Assembly (NCBI GenBank): GCA_964351495.1
Contig: CAYGOC010000001.1
Location: 1 to 64,000, forward strand
Source: CAYGOC01 sp964351495
GTDB lineage: Bacteria > Chlamydiota > Chlamydiia > Chlamydiales > SM23-39
Reading direction: 5' to 3'
Length of the DNA: 64,000 nt
Within the stretch, counting starts at the first letter, position 1, and each line of letters starts with the position of its first letter. Shown piece after piece: positions 34,521 through 43,166 of the stretch. The translations under genes were made by a program, and so were the position numbers. The notes beneath the pieces were generated by a model. The model saw only the letters and a program-made list of their open reading frames with translations. It was not told the origin of the DNA and ran no database searches.

Positions 34521-34666
34521 AAACACTCCTGAATATTAAGAACTCAAGGTTAAGACACCCCTAAGAGAAAGCCTAAAACAGATAGAAAAAAAAAGCCAAA
34601 AAAATAGAGAAAAACTTGGGAAAAAATTGTAAAGCGCTTAAATTAACGAACATTACAAGAGTTACT

Positions 34667-35686
34667 ATGGAAAGCCCTTTTTCTGTATCTGAAGAGCAAC
34701 CTGTCTTTGAATCTTCACTTCGTCCCTGTTCTTTAGATGAATTTATAGGGCAAGCTTCTGTTATTTCCAGACTCAAAGTCTTAGTACAAGCCTCGAAAAA
34801 AAGAGGAGAAGCTATGGGGCATCTGCTTTTTTCGGGTCCTCCGGGTCTGGGAAAAACAACTTTAGCTCAGATCATGGCAAAATCTTTGGGTGTGAATTTG
34901 GTAACAACTTCAGGCCCTGCAATAGAAAAACCGGGCGATTTAGCAGGTCTTTTAACAAGTCTTCAGGAAAAGGATGTGCTATTTATAGATGAGATTCACC
35001 GTCTGAATATCTCTTTAGAGGAGTACTTATACTCTGCTATGGAAGATTTTAGTATTGATCTAATGATTGACTCGGGTCCCAATGCAAGAGTAGTCCCTAT
35101 AAAAATAGCCCCTTTTACTTTAATAGGAGCCACCACAAGAGTAGGTCTTTTGAGTAATCCTCTTAGAACTAGGTTCCAAAACAACTTGAGACTCGATTTT
35201 TACGATCCCCAAGACTTGCAAAAAATCATCTACCGCTCTTCCTCCCTTTTACACTGCTTTATGGATGATGCTTCTTCTTTAGAAATTGCCAAAAGAGCTA
35301 GAGGCACTCCCCGTATTGCAAATAACCTTTTAAAGTGGGTTCGCGATTATGTGCAAATTCATTTTGAAGGAGCTTTTTCTTTGTCTTCTGTAAAAGAGGC
35401 TCTCTCTGTTCTTACGATTGATGAAAGAGGTCTAGATGAGATGGACAAAAAAATCTTAGCTGTTATTATAGATCATCATGAGGGAGGCCCGGTGGGAATT
35501 AACAATATAGCAGCAGCCATTGGAGAAGATGTCAATACCGTGGCTGATGTTTATGAGCCTTATCTAATTATGCAAGGCTTTTTAAAAAGAACGCCTCGGG
35601 GTCGTTTGGCTACCCATCATGCTTACAAACATTTAAACCGGGCATACCCTAAAAACGTTACGGAGTCTCAATATGAGAGTACATAA
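34667..35686 (+). CDS. ruvB: Holliday junction branch-migration helicase RuvB
   Basis: A 339-residue AAA+ motor that drives branch migration with RuvA. It shows RPCSLDEFIGQ, Walker A SGPPGLGKTT (about 57), Walker B LFIDEIHRL, the sensor block GATTRVGLLSNPLRTRF and the C-terminal winged helix with QGFLKRTPRGR. ATG 34667 is preferred over an upstream TTG at 34616 because the protein begins matching the family right after it. The spoIID gene begins within its last 14 bases. Confidence 0.95.
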   Translation: MESPFSVSEEQPVFESSLRPCSLDEFIGQASVISRLKVLVQASKKRGEAMGHLLFSGPPGLGKTTLAQIMAKSLGVNLVTTSGPAIEKPGDLAGLLTSLQEKDVLFIDEIHRLNISLEEYLYSAMEDFSIDLMIDSGPNARVVPIKIAPFTLIGATTRVGLLSNPLRTRFQNNLRLDFYDPQDLQKIIYRSSSLLHCFMDDASSLEIAKRARGTPRIANNLLKWVRDYVQIHFEGAFSLSSVKEALSVLTIDERGLDEMDKKILAVIIDHHEGGPVGINNIAAAIGEDVNTVADVYEPYLIMQGFLKRTPRGRLATHHAYKHLNRAYPKNVTESQYEST

Positions 35687-36860
35687 ATATCTACTTTTTC
35701 TTTTTTGTATGATTTCGATTTTCTCCTTAAAGGCAGAGTCGATCATACCCAATGTTTCAGAACCAAAAAGACCTGAAAAGATCAAAGTCTTAATAACAAA
35801 AGAGGCCTCGGAGGCTTTGGTAGAAGTTACAGGTCCCTACTATGTTTATAACCCCCACCACAATACCAAAATTGCCTCCGGCCTTTTGGGAAAACGATTT
35901 TTAGCTCATGCTGGTACAAAAGGGGTAAAATGGGGAGAAGAGTTTTTGGACATTCACCAAATCTATATCTCTCCTAGGTCAGAAGAGACCTCTCTTTTGG
36001 TAAACGGGATTCAGTATGAAGGTTCTATTGCCATTTATACTGTGGGTAACAAAATTAATATCGTAAACCACCTCGATATTGAGCAGTATGTAAAAGCTGT
36101 TTTAACGCCTCAATTTTTATATCCTTTAGAAAGTGAAGTAATGTCTTCTTTAGCTATCTTAGCTAGAACAGACGCTTATTTTCAGGTTATGAAAAATAAA
36201 ACTGCTCATTGGCATGTAGATGCTAAAGAGTCTGGATATAAAGGGAGCGCCCTAACTACTCCAGGAAGTTTTATTGAAAAGGTAGTAGACTCTACTAAAA
36301 ACCTCCTTCTAGCTCAATCTTTTCAAGGAAAAAATATTCCTTTCCCCGCCAAGTGGTCAGAACACAGCGCAGGGAAAACAGCTCCTTATAAAACTATTTT
36401 TCGAAAAAAAGAAGCGCTTCTCCATGACAAAGCAGTAGATGCGCCCCACGCTGCGCTTTCTAGAGAGGAGAGTAAGTGGAATTTTCAATTTTCTAAAAAA
36501 GATTTAGCGAAAATTTCCGGGATGGATGACCTTTCTAATGTGGAAGCTTTTATAGATCCTGATTCTCATAAAGCTTACGCGGTAAGACTTCTTGGGGAAA
36601 AAGGAGAAAAAAAAGATTTTAACTTTTTTGAATTCCAAGAGCTTTTGGGTTCTAATCATCTAAAAAGTAGTGACTTCGAAATAAAAATGAAAGGAGATTC
36701 TCTGCAGTTTTTTGGATATGGAATAGGGCATGGTGTAGGGCTTTGTGTTCATTCTGCCTCTGAAATGGCACGAAATGGCGCTACAGCTTTAAGTATTTTA
36801 TCTACTTTTTATCCGGAGACCTATCTATATAATTTATCAGCTATTCCTTTAGAAGATTGA
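35673..36860 (+). CDS. SpoIID-domain protein, exported (CT041-like)
   Basis: A 395-residue protein with an N-terminal signal peptide (about 1-22, MRVHKYLLFLFCMISIFS). The SpoIID domain follows, with IEQYVKAVLTPQF (about 137), MSSLAILARTDAYF and the C-terminal block YGIGHGVGLCVHSASEMARNG. SpoIID is a peptidoglycan lytic transglycosylase; chlamydial homologues are linked to septal peptidoglycan remodelling. In my hand alignment the residue that matches the catalytic Glu of B. subtilis SpoIID is Gln147. The gene overlaps ruvB by 14 bases, matching the CT040-CT041 order. Confidence 0.85.
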   Translation: MRVHKYLLFLFCMISIFSLKAESIIPNVSEPKRPEKIKVLITKEASEALVEVTGPYYVYNPHHNTKIASGLLGKRFLAHAGTKGVKWGEEFLDIHQIYISPRSEETSLLVNGIQYEGSIAIYTVGNKINIVNHLDIEQYVKAVLTPQFLYPLESEVMSSLAILARTDAYFQVMKNKTAHWHVDAKESGYKGSALTTPGSFIEKVVDSTKNLLLAQSFQGKNIPFPAKWSEHSAGKTAPYKTIFRKKEALLHDKAVDAPHAALSREESKWNFQFSKKDLAKISGMDDLSNVEAFIDPDSHKAYAVRLLGEKGEKKDFNFFEFQELLGSNHLKSSDFEIKMKGDSLQFFGYGIGHGVGLCVHSASEMARNGATALSILSTFYPETYLYNLSAIPLED

Positions 36861-36900
36861 GGAAAAAGCCCTTTTTAGGTAAAATCTCCTTCAAAATTTT

Positions 36901-36998
36901 GAGCTGGGGATCTTGAGAATTGAACCTCTGAATCAGGTCAGGACCGGAAGGTAGCAGCCTTAAAGAATCCGTTCAGGTCTTAAGACAATCTCCAGCTC
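36901..36998 (+). ncRNA. ffs: Signal recognition particle RNA (4.5S type)
   Basis: A 98-base small SRP RNA. The ends GAGCTGG (36901-36907) and CCAGCTC (36992-36998) pair. The apical domain contains the invariant GGTCAGGACCGGAAGGTAGCAGCC (from 36936), with the GGAA tetraloop region and the AGCAG symmetric loop that bind Ffh. A run TTTTTG-TTTTT follows directly (36999-37009), fitting a terminator. TTGAGG (36858) and TAAAAT (36880) with 16 bases between are a possible promoter, which would put the transcript start a few bases before 36901. Confidence 0.93.
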
Positions 36999-37019
36999 TT
37001 TTTGTTTTTAGGAGAAACT

Positions 37020-38864
37020 ATGGGGTATCTGAACTTTGTTGTAAGATCCAGACAGTTTTCCTTATTTGCTCCTGATTTTGTTTGTGGAGTTGTAAATACT
37101 CTCGATGAGGTTTCCCAAGGGGTTTCCTCTTATGTAAGAGAGCTGTTCAAAAATAAGAAAAATGGGACTTCTACTGAAATTCCTTTAAGGGTCTCTTTAG
37201 AGACTTTAGAGGAGAGTGAAAGAACCAAAAATATCTCCCGTCTTTTTTTTCTATTTTCTATCAGTGCCGTTTGTCAAAACTGTTCTTTTTCCTCTTTGAT
37301 CTATAAAATAGCTCCTTCTTCTTTACATAAGTATCTTACTGTAGAAAGGCCTGCCATATCGGTAGGAGAAAACTGGGAACTGTTACGAAAAAGCCATAAA
37401 GAACAACTAGATCAAGGGACTCTTTTTTCTGAGTTTAAAAAGCTATCTATCTATAAAAAGGCCGATTTTTTAGGCAAAGTTTCTGCCTATTTTTGCTTTT
37501 TTGTTTTGTATTACGTTTTAGACTCAGACAATTTAGCCTCTCAGTTACAGGGAAACTTACGAGCTGCCGCCCATTCCTATGATTCCTTTTTGCAAAAAAA
37601 ATGGGAAAAAGCGATCCAAAAAATAGCTGCTGCGTTTTCTCGATCTTCGAAACAGCTTTTAGAAGAGTATATAAAAAAGCCGCAGAAAGAAGAGGTTCTG
37701 GAATTACAAGATTTTAATAATTATCTAAAAACTCCCCGAAAAATAAATGGAAAAGAGCTCCACGAGCTTTATGCTTCCTTTTTTGAAGTGTATTTGGCCA
37801 GTTATATCCCGAAAGCTTCCTTTTTTCGCTCTCAAATAGCATCTTGCTCTCCTGAAAAAGCTACCTGGCTCTCTCTTCCTTTTTATTATCTATTTTCTTG
37901 TTTCGACAGTATTTTTCAGATTCCCGTCAATTTCGTTATAAGAAGGCTTGTATTTCTTCTTGCTCCCAACCTATTAGACTCTTCTATAAAAACGTTTATC
38001 CACAAAACACAAACCCCAGGAATATCGGCCTCTTTATTTACTTTCTTAAAAAACCTTACGGAAAAATTAAAAAACCGGAATCTTCCAAGATCTCCGGGAA
38101 CTATGGAAGACGATAAGACTTATCAAATGATCGGAGAAGAACTTTTAGCTGTTTTTAAAGCCCTTTCAGAAAAAACACCTGAAGAAATGAAAAAAACAAC
38201 AGAAAAGGATCTGTCTACGATCTTGCTTCCTTCTTTATTAAACCCTCTTTTGTGTTTAGACAAAAAGATCGGCACTTCTTTGGGAGAGGTTGTCTTTAAC
38301 AGCATAAAAGCTTCTACCTCTACAGAAAACGTAGCTCTCCTTGTAGAAACCCTATTTAAAGCTTTTGATGGACAGTTTCAAGAAGGAGGTAAGTCTTCTG
38401 AGGAATTAGAAGAGGAATCTATAAAAGCTCAAAAAGCTGTTTTGGAAAACTTAAAAACTCTCTATGAAAATATTATTGAATCTCAACTGGAGCAGATCAT
38501 TAAAGACCCTTCTTTAGATGGAAGAGAGGTCTTATTGCCCAAAAAATGGGAAGAACTGCAAAGGGAATTTTCTTTAAACGGCCCTTCTTCTACCATAAAC
38601 GCTTTAGTCTCTACTCTGGCCCGATCTTTTTCTAGTCCTGAAATAGAAAACTCCCCCTTATCAATACAAATAAGACAGCTTGCCTTGGTAAAAGAAATAA
38701 AAGCTCTTATCCAAGCATTTCAGAAAAAAATAGAAGAAGAAAGCCTTACCAAGGCTGTAAAGCAAATTTTTGAAAAAGAATTAGAGATCTTCCTAGAAGA
38801 AATAGAAAATATAGAAGCTCTGTTTTACTCTGTAAAAGAAGAAAGCTCTCGCAGGAGAAAATGA
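37020..38864 (+). CDS. Orphan helical protein, candidate secreted protein
   Basis: A 614-residue protein not recognised. ATG 37020 is preceded by GGAGA; a TTG at 37002 lies within the T run of the SRP RNA terminator and is unlikely. Segments around residues 75-90, 165-180 and 300-320 are hydrophobic; the rest is helical and rich in Lys, Glu and Ser. The C-terminal 150 residues have coiled-coil character. It ends RRRK then TGA, in an ATGA overlap with the next gene, and AGGAG precedes that ATG. No signal peptide is apparent. Secretion is inference from the locus. Confidence 0.7.
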   Translation: MGYLNFVVRSRQFSLFAPDFVCGVVNTLDEVSQGVSSYVRELFKNKKNGTSTEIPLRVSLETLEESERTKNISRLFFLFSISAVCQNCSFSSLIYKIAPSSLHKYLTVERPAISVGENWELLRKSHKEQLDQGTLFSEFKKLSIYKKADFLGKVSAYFCFFVLYYVLDSDNLASQLQGNLRAAAHSYDSFLQKKWEKAIQKIAAAFSRSSKQLLEEYIKKPQKEEVLELQDFNNYLKTPRKINGKELHELYASFFEVYLASYIPKASFFRSQIASCSPEKATWLSLPFYYLFSCFDSIFQIPVNFVIRRLVFLLAPNLLDSSIKTFIHKTQTPGISASLFTFLKNLTEKLKNRNLPRSPGTMEDDKTYQMIGEELLAVFKALSEKTPEEMKKTTEKDLSTILLPSLLNPLLCLDKKIGTSLGEVVFNSIKASTSTENVALLVETLFKAFDGQFQEGGKSSEELEEESIKAQKAVLENLKTLYENIIESQLEQIIKDPSLDGREVLLPKKWEELQREFSLNGPSSTINALVSTLARSFSSPEIENSPLSIQIRQLALVKEIKALIQAFQKKIEEESLTKAVKQIFEKELEIFLEEIENIEALFYSVKEESSRRRK

Positions 38865-40073
38865 CTGTCCTCTTTAGCAATCATACAGCCTTTTTTAGAA
38901 GAAGAAAACCTCTCTTATGAAAGCCTCCCCGTTGAAAGGCTCCTAAAATTAGAAGAAAGGAGAGAGGCTTCTCTATTTGCAACAAAGATAGAAGAGTTAG
39001 AGAACAAGCTATCTGACTTATACCTTAGGCTAAAAGAAGAAGAAGATTTTTTTTCTAAACTACAAAAAAATGCCCAAAACAGGGAAAGAAGCGCTCCTTC
39101 TTTGGAAGAAGCTTTGGAAGACTCACGCCTACAGGTGAATCAGTATAGAGAAAAAATAACTAAGACTTCCTTACAGATAAAAAAATACAAACAAGCTAAC
39201 AATATCCCTCAAAATTTAAATCAACTTAAGATAAAGCTTTTACAAAAACAAAGAGACTATACAGCTTCTTTAGAAATTCTACGGGAAAAAGAAAAACAAC
39301 AAGAAAAACTGGACCTTTCTTTGAAAGAATCTGAAGCGTTAACCGAAGGTTTAAACAAAGAAAAAGAAGACAAAAAAAGGGCTTTAGAAACCTCCTATAT
39401 AGCTAAGGTACTACAGGCTCTACCTTTAGTGGGAAACAGCCTTGCTGATCTGGAAAGAAGACTTTTACAAGAAGATCAAAGGATTACTAGCCTAAGATCT
39501 GAAATTGGCGCTTTAAGGGGAGAAATATCTCTTCTACAAAAGCAAAAAGAAGAACAGGAAGACTCCTTTTTTAACGCCTTGCTAAAATATAAAAAAATGT
39601 TACACCCCGGAACGGGAGATAGTTCTTCTTTGGCTAGAATAGAAGAAGCCTCTTTTTTTACCCTATATGAACTCACGAAAGAATCGATAGAAAACACAAA
39701 AGAAGCGTTTCGTCAAAAGCTTCAAGCTTTCATAGATATGCTTACAGAAAAAGAAGCCCCCCCCCCTATGACCACTATCTCTTCTGCCACTCCTTCCGGT
39801 TTTATGATTATACTTACAGCACTTTTTCTAGGACTGGGCTTTTCTGCCTTTTCTGCCGTTAGCTTAGCTCTTCTTTGTTTTACTGTTCAAAACCCAAAAC
39901 CTGTTGCAAGTGCAAGTGTTGATGCTTTGGATGTAACCAATAAAGCCTCTTCTTTTACGGTAGAAAGACTTACCCAATTTTTAAAGTTGAACGGTTTAAC
40001 AAATATCTTAGTTCATGTTACTTTAGACTCTTTACATGAACTAGGACCTGACTTCTGGAAAAGGAATTCGTAG
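38861..40073 (+). CDS. Coiled-coil protein with paired membrane segment, start frameshifted
   Basis: From 38865 to 40073 one frame encodes about 400 residues of long coiled coil (heptads in Lys, Glu, Leu, Gln), then a hydrophobic hairpin near the C-terminus (FMIILTALFLGLGFSAFSAVSLALLCFTV) and a 60-residue tail. That frame has no ATG/GTG/TTG until a TTG at 39102. The good start, ATG 38861 with AGGAG five bases upstream and ATGA overlap with the previous stop, is in another frame and stops after 19 codons. Removing one T from the T6 run at 38891-38896 joins them. A C10 tract lies at 39757-39766. It may be a broken gene, a slippage-dependent gene or a sequence error. Confidence 0.6.
39757..39766 (+). 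repeat. C10 homopolymer tract in coding sequence
   Basis: Ten consecutive C just before the membrane hairpin of the coiled-coil protein (it encodes EAPPPM). Such tracts change length by slipped-strand mispairing and phase-vary genes in many bacteria, including polymorphic membrane protein genes in chlamydiae. Confidence 0.85.
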
Positions 40074-40516
40074 CAACTGTCTATATCATATGGGAAGGAA
40101 AAGTTCTTCTTCATATTCATAAAAAGTTTCAAAAATATCTTCCTCCGGGGGGACATCTAGAAGAAGGAGAAGAGCCTTCTGAGGCTGCTATAAGAGAAGT
40201 AAAAGAAGAAACAGATCTGGAAATCTCTTTTTCCCTACAAGAAAATGTCTGGTTAGAGGAAGAAAAAACCTGTAAAAGCTTGCCTAGGCCCTATGCCTGT
40301 CTTTTAGAGCATATCGATATACCTAAAACCAAACCTCATAAGCATATCGATTTTGTCTATCTGGCAGAGCCAAAAGATCCACAAAAGAAGCCTTTAGCTC
40401 CTTTTGTATGGCTTTCTTTAGAAGAGATCGAAGCTCTAGATCCTTCCCTATTTTTTCCGGATACTTTGAAGATTATGCGTCTTTTATTAGCGCCCACTTT
40501 ACAAGAGGTGCTCTAA
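40055..40516 (+). CDS. Nudix hydrolase without an ordinary start codon
   Basis: About 150 residues with a complete Nudix box, GGHLEEGEEPSEAAIREVKEET (spread as Gx5Ex7REVxEE), so it likely hydrolyses a nucleoside diphosphate derivative. The N-terminal strand FVATVYIIWEGKVLL is typical of the family. The frame is open only from 40052 (a TGA precedes), and has no ATG, GTG or TTG before the conserved part. CTG 40055, with AGGA eight bases upstream, is the most likely start; the first ATG-like start is only after the Nudix box. It overlaps the end of the coiled-coil gene by 19 bases. It could also be a decayed or frameshifted gene. Confidence 0.65.
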   Translation: MEKEFVATVYIIWEGKVLLHIHKKFQKYLPPGGHLEEGEEPSEAAIREVKEETDLEISFSLQENVWLEEEKTCKSLPRPYACLLEHIDIPKTKPHKHIDFVYLAEPKDPQKKPLAPFVWLSLEEIEALDPSLFFPDTLKIMRLLLAPTLQEVL

Positions 40517-40540
40517 AAAAAGCTTTCCTCCTAGGAAAGC
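40515..40540 (-). terminator. Rho-independent terminator of the small lipoprotein gene
   Basis: GCTTTCC (40522-40528) and GGAAAGC (40534-40540) form a 7-base stem with a five-base loop. On the minus strand it is followed by a run of seven T (complement of A at 40515-40521), so it terminates transcription from the right. It lies at the stop of the convergent Nudix gene. Confidence 0.65.
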
Positions 40541-40560
40541 CCTAAGAGGAAGACCTTTCT

Positions 40561-40698
40561 CTACCATCTTCTTTCGTGTCTTTCTTTATGATGGTCCGGA
40601 CATTTTTTTGGATCATGACACTTTCTTCCATTCTCATCACAAGAAGAAAAGTTCATTACAAAAACAACCGATAATATAAATAAGACTAACCTTTTCAT
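40561..40698 (-). CDS. 45-residue His/Cys-rich lipoprotein
   Basis: A small frame that starts ATG 40698 (GGGGGAGAT upstream) and ends TAG 40561. It has a signal peptide MKRLVLFILSVVFVMNFSSC with a lipobox FSSC, then a 25-residue mature tail rich in charged residues, His and Cys (CHDPKKCPDHHKERHERR). A terminator lies directly downstream. Signal peptide, ribosome site and terminator together support a real gene. The tail, with three Cys and four His including the lipid-attached one, could bind a transition metal; that is inference. No family recognised. Confidence 0.65.
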   Translation of the reverse strand: MKRLVLFILSVVFVMNFSSCDENGRKCHDPKKCPDHHKERHERRW

Positions 40699-40763
40699 AT
40701 CTCCCCCCTAAAACAGGCTTTAAACTAACATCTAATAAGATTGTTTTTTTTAAACAAGGATTT

Positions 40764-41861
40764 TTAAATAAAAAGACTATTTTTTTTGTTTTTTAATATA
40801 AAAGAATACCAAGAAGAAAAAGATTTAAATAAATCTTCTCCTGTTAGATCTTTTAAACATCTTCCCGTACTACAAGATCGTAAAAAGGGACACTGCTTTA
40901 TAAACTCTATCTTATAAGGACATTTGCCTTGTATGGCCTCATCTTCTTTTCTCATAGGAGAAAAGACATTTTTAGAGGTGGGGCCGAAAAAGCTAAAAGA
41001 GGGAGTAGAGGTTAAAAAAGTGAGATGTAACAAACTGGAATCAGAGGCTATTACCCCGTCGCACCTTTCTATGATAGCCTTTAAAGAGAAAAAGGGGCTT
41101 TTCTCTATAACAAGGCTCGACTTTGGAAAGGCTTTTTGCAAAAGCCTCGTTTTTTCTTCTTCTTTAGGATCTCCCCAGACAAACAAAAAAAAGGGGGAAT
41201 AGGCTTTCTCAATTTTTTGCAGCCAATTTTTCAAAAAAGAAAAAGAGAGTTCTTTGTTTTCCCACTTAGACCAGGGAGCCACAAAAAGGATCCTTTTTTC
41301 TTTGGGCAGCTTTTGAATCAGAGTAGTTGCAAAGAGCTTTTCTTCTTCTTTTTCTATAAAAGAGCATAAAACCTCGTGTAAAGGGGGGCTATTTTCTTGA
41401 AAAAAAGAAGCTATCAGATGTAGGTACTGATCCCGAATGTTCTTTTCTAAAGAAACCTCAAAGCGGGTATTGGTAGCTAAAATGTTCGGAAATTCTTTTA
41501 CAGAAGCCTTGGAAAACCCCACCTTATAGGTGCTTTTTGCTAGAAAAGTAACTAGGGCAGACTTTGTATTACCTTGCAAGTCAAATAAGAGATCATACGC
41601 TCTCTTTCGAATATTTCTATAAGAAACCCGTTTTTTTTTTCGGTCTATGGAAACTGCCTCTTCTATAAGAGGATGATTTTCTACCAAATGCTTTAATTTC
41701 TCTTCCACAGCCCAGTATATTTTTGCTTTTGGGAGTTTTTTTTTCAAAAAGGGGAGAATACAGAAGGCCTGCAAAATATCTCCTATAGAGGAAGTTTTTA
41801 CAATTAAGATGTTCTCTACAGCTTCGATTTTGGGCTTTTTAAAAAAAGAAAATCTCTTCAT
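40764..41861 (-). CDS. Glycosyltransferase family 9 (heptosyltransferase-like)
   Basis: A 365-residue GT9 enzyme resembling heptosyltransferases WaaC/WaaF that build the LPS inner core at the inner membrane. Features: ILIVKTSSIGDILQAFCILPFL (GxGD-like donor-side loop, about 18), YDLLFDLQGNTKSAL, VGFSKA, and the C-terminal donor site with ASDSSLLHLT, FGPTS and CPYK. Cysteines near the end (CPFLRSCSTGRCLKDLT) are typical of WaaC-type proteins. Acceptor and donor sugar cannot be told; chlamydial LPS cores vary. Divergent from the transporter gene by 33 bases. Confidence 0.8.
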   Translation of the reverse strand: MKRFSFFKKPKIEAVENILIVKTSSIGDILQAFCILPFLKKKLPKAKIYWAVEEKLKHLVENHPLIEEAVSIDRKKKRVSYRNIRKRAYDLLFDLQGNTKSALVTFLAKSTYKVGFSKASVKEFPNILATNTRFEVSLEKNIRDQYLHLIASFFQENSPPLHEVLCSFIEKEEEKLFATTLIQKLPKEKRILFVAPWSKWENKELSFSFLKNWLQKIEKAYSPFFLFVWGDPKEEEKTRLLQKAFPKSSLVIEKSPFFSLKAIIERCDGVIASDSSLLHLTFLTSTPSFSFFGPTSKNVFSPMRKEDEAIQGKCPYKIEFIKQCPFLRSCSTGRCLKDLTGEDLFKSFSSWYSFILKNKKNSLFI

Positions 41862-41894
41862 AAGAGGGATAAACCGCGGTTACAGGAGTGTAAT

Positions 41895-43166
41895 TTGAAA
41901 AAACATCCAAAAGAGCTTCTCATTTTAGCCTCTGCTGAACTTTGCGAAAGATTTGTTTTTTGGGGAATAGGAAACCTTCTTGTTCTTTATTTGATCCAAA
42001 CCCACAACTACCCTATGGAAAGGGCCTCTCAAACGTATGGCCTCTTTGCCGGATTTGCCGCTTTTTTACCACTTTTAGGAGGGTTTATTGCGGATAGATG
42101 GAATTACCACACCCCCCTTCTTTTGGGAGCTTTGGCCAATGTAATAGGAGCCTTTTTAATCTCTCTTTCTATTCCTTTTTTATTAAAAATCGCTTTAGCC
42201 ATTATAGCTTTAGGCTACGGCATCTTCACCCCTTCAATTTTGACACTTTTAAGCTTTGCTTACAAGGATCGTTCTCATTTAAGAGAAGCCGGTTTTTCTT
42301 TTTACTATTCCTCCATAAATATAGGGGTTTTTTTAGCGATGATCTCTTTGGGGTGGATTGTACAGGTTTTTGGATGGAACTTTGCCTTCTTATTTGCTTC
42401 TTTTGTTCAAGTTTTGGGGGTAATTCCGATTTGGGTATATTTAAGAAATCACCACAAAAAATATCGCCACATGCATCCTTCGATCGCTTTGTCTAAAAAG
42501 GATCCTACTCCCTTGCAGAAAAAAGAGAAAAAACGAGTCTTTGTTATTTTAATCTTGACCCTAGCCTCTTTTTTCTTTTGGATGCCTTACGCTCAGGGTT
42601 TCTCTTCTATGTCTGTTTTTATTTTAGATTGCGTAGACAAAAGCATACATAACTTTGCAGTTCCCACTCCTTGGGTTCTCTCTTCAGAAAGCTTCTTTTT
42701 AATTATACTAGCACCTCTTCTAGCAGTTTTTTATACCTTTTTACAAAAATACAAAAAAGACCCCAGTCCCATTACCAAGACCGCTTTAGGTCTTTTATTT
42801 GTCTCTTTTTGTTTTTTAATTATAGTGGTAGCTTCTTCTCTCTTTCCTTATTGTAAAGAATCGGTGCCCCTGTTTTTCCCTATTCTAGCCTATTTTTTCA
42901 TGGCACTCGGAGAAATGTTTCTAGCTCCTATTGGCCTTTCTTTTGTATCTAAGTACTCCCCGCAAAAGTATACCGCCTTTTTGGTGGGCGCCTGGTATGT
43001 GTGTGTGGGACTGGCTATTTATATTGGAGGAAGTTTAGCGGGACTTTTTGAGACGATGCAAAAATCTTCTTTCTTTTTCCTCTTTGTGCTGATCCCTTTT
43101 ATTCCTTCTTTAGTACTTCTTTGTTTCACGAAAAAATTGAAAAAGATTGCCCACTTAGATCCTTAG
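41895..43166 (+). CDS. POT/PTR-family peptide transporter
   Basis: A 423-residue proton-coupled oligopeptide transporter of the major facilitator superfamily, inner membrane. The N-terminus carries the family's ELCERFVFWGIGNLLVLYL motif (ExxERFxYYG-like), then FLPLLGGFIADRW and FYSSINIGVFLA (FYxxINxG motif near 140). About 12 to 14 hydrophobic helices are visible. Substrate is probably di- or tripeptides, as for DtpT-like members. Its 3' end overlaps the convergent pseudouridine synthase gene by 41 bases. Confidence 0.9.
   Translation: MKKHPKELLILASAELCERFVFWGIGNLLVLYLIQTHNYPMERASQTYGLFAGFAAFLPLLGGFIADRWNYHTPLLLGALANVIGAFLISLSIPFLLKIALAIIALGYGIFTPSILTLLSFAYKDRSHLREAGFSFYYSSINIGVFLAMISLGWIVQVFGWNFAFLFASFVQVLGVIPIWVYLRNHHKKYRHMHPSIALSKKDPTPLQKKEKKRVFVILILTLASFFFWMPYAQGFSSMSVFILDCVDKSIHNFAVPTPWVLSSESFFLIILAPLLAVFYTFLQKYKKDPSPITKTALGLLFVSFCFLIIVVASSLFPYCKESVPLFFPILAYFFMALGEMFLAPIGLSFVSKYSPQKYTAFLVGAWYVCVGLAIYIGGSLAGLFETMQKSSFFFLFVLIPFIPSLVLLCFTKKLKKIAHLDP

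Noticed and set aside
34616..34666. TTGGGA-N16-TTAAAT as a promoter of ruvB and a longer ruvB start at TTG 34616
   Set aside because: Both elements are weak in an AT-rich region, and the family match of RuvB begins just after ATG 34667.
37996..38004. Perfect DnaA box TTATCCACA
   Set aside because: Single copy inside a coding sequence, with no cluster, AT-rich unwinding element or link to dnaA; no origin claimed.
38862..38864. Selenocysteine or programmed read-through at the TGA that separates two in-frame orphan genes
   Set aside because: No SECIS-like hairpin is visible directly after the TGA, and the AGGAG plus ATGA overlap explains the junction better as two genes.
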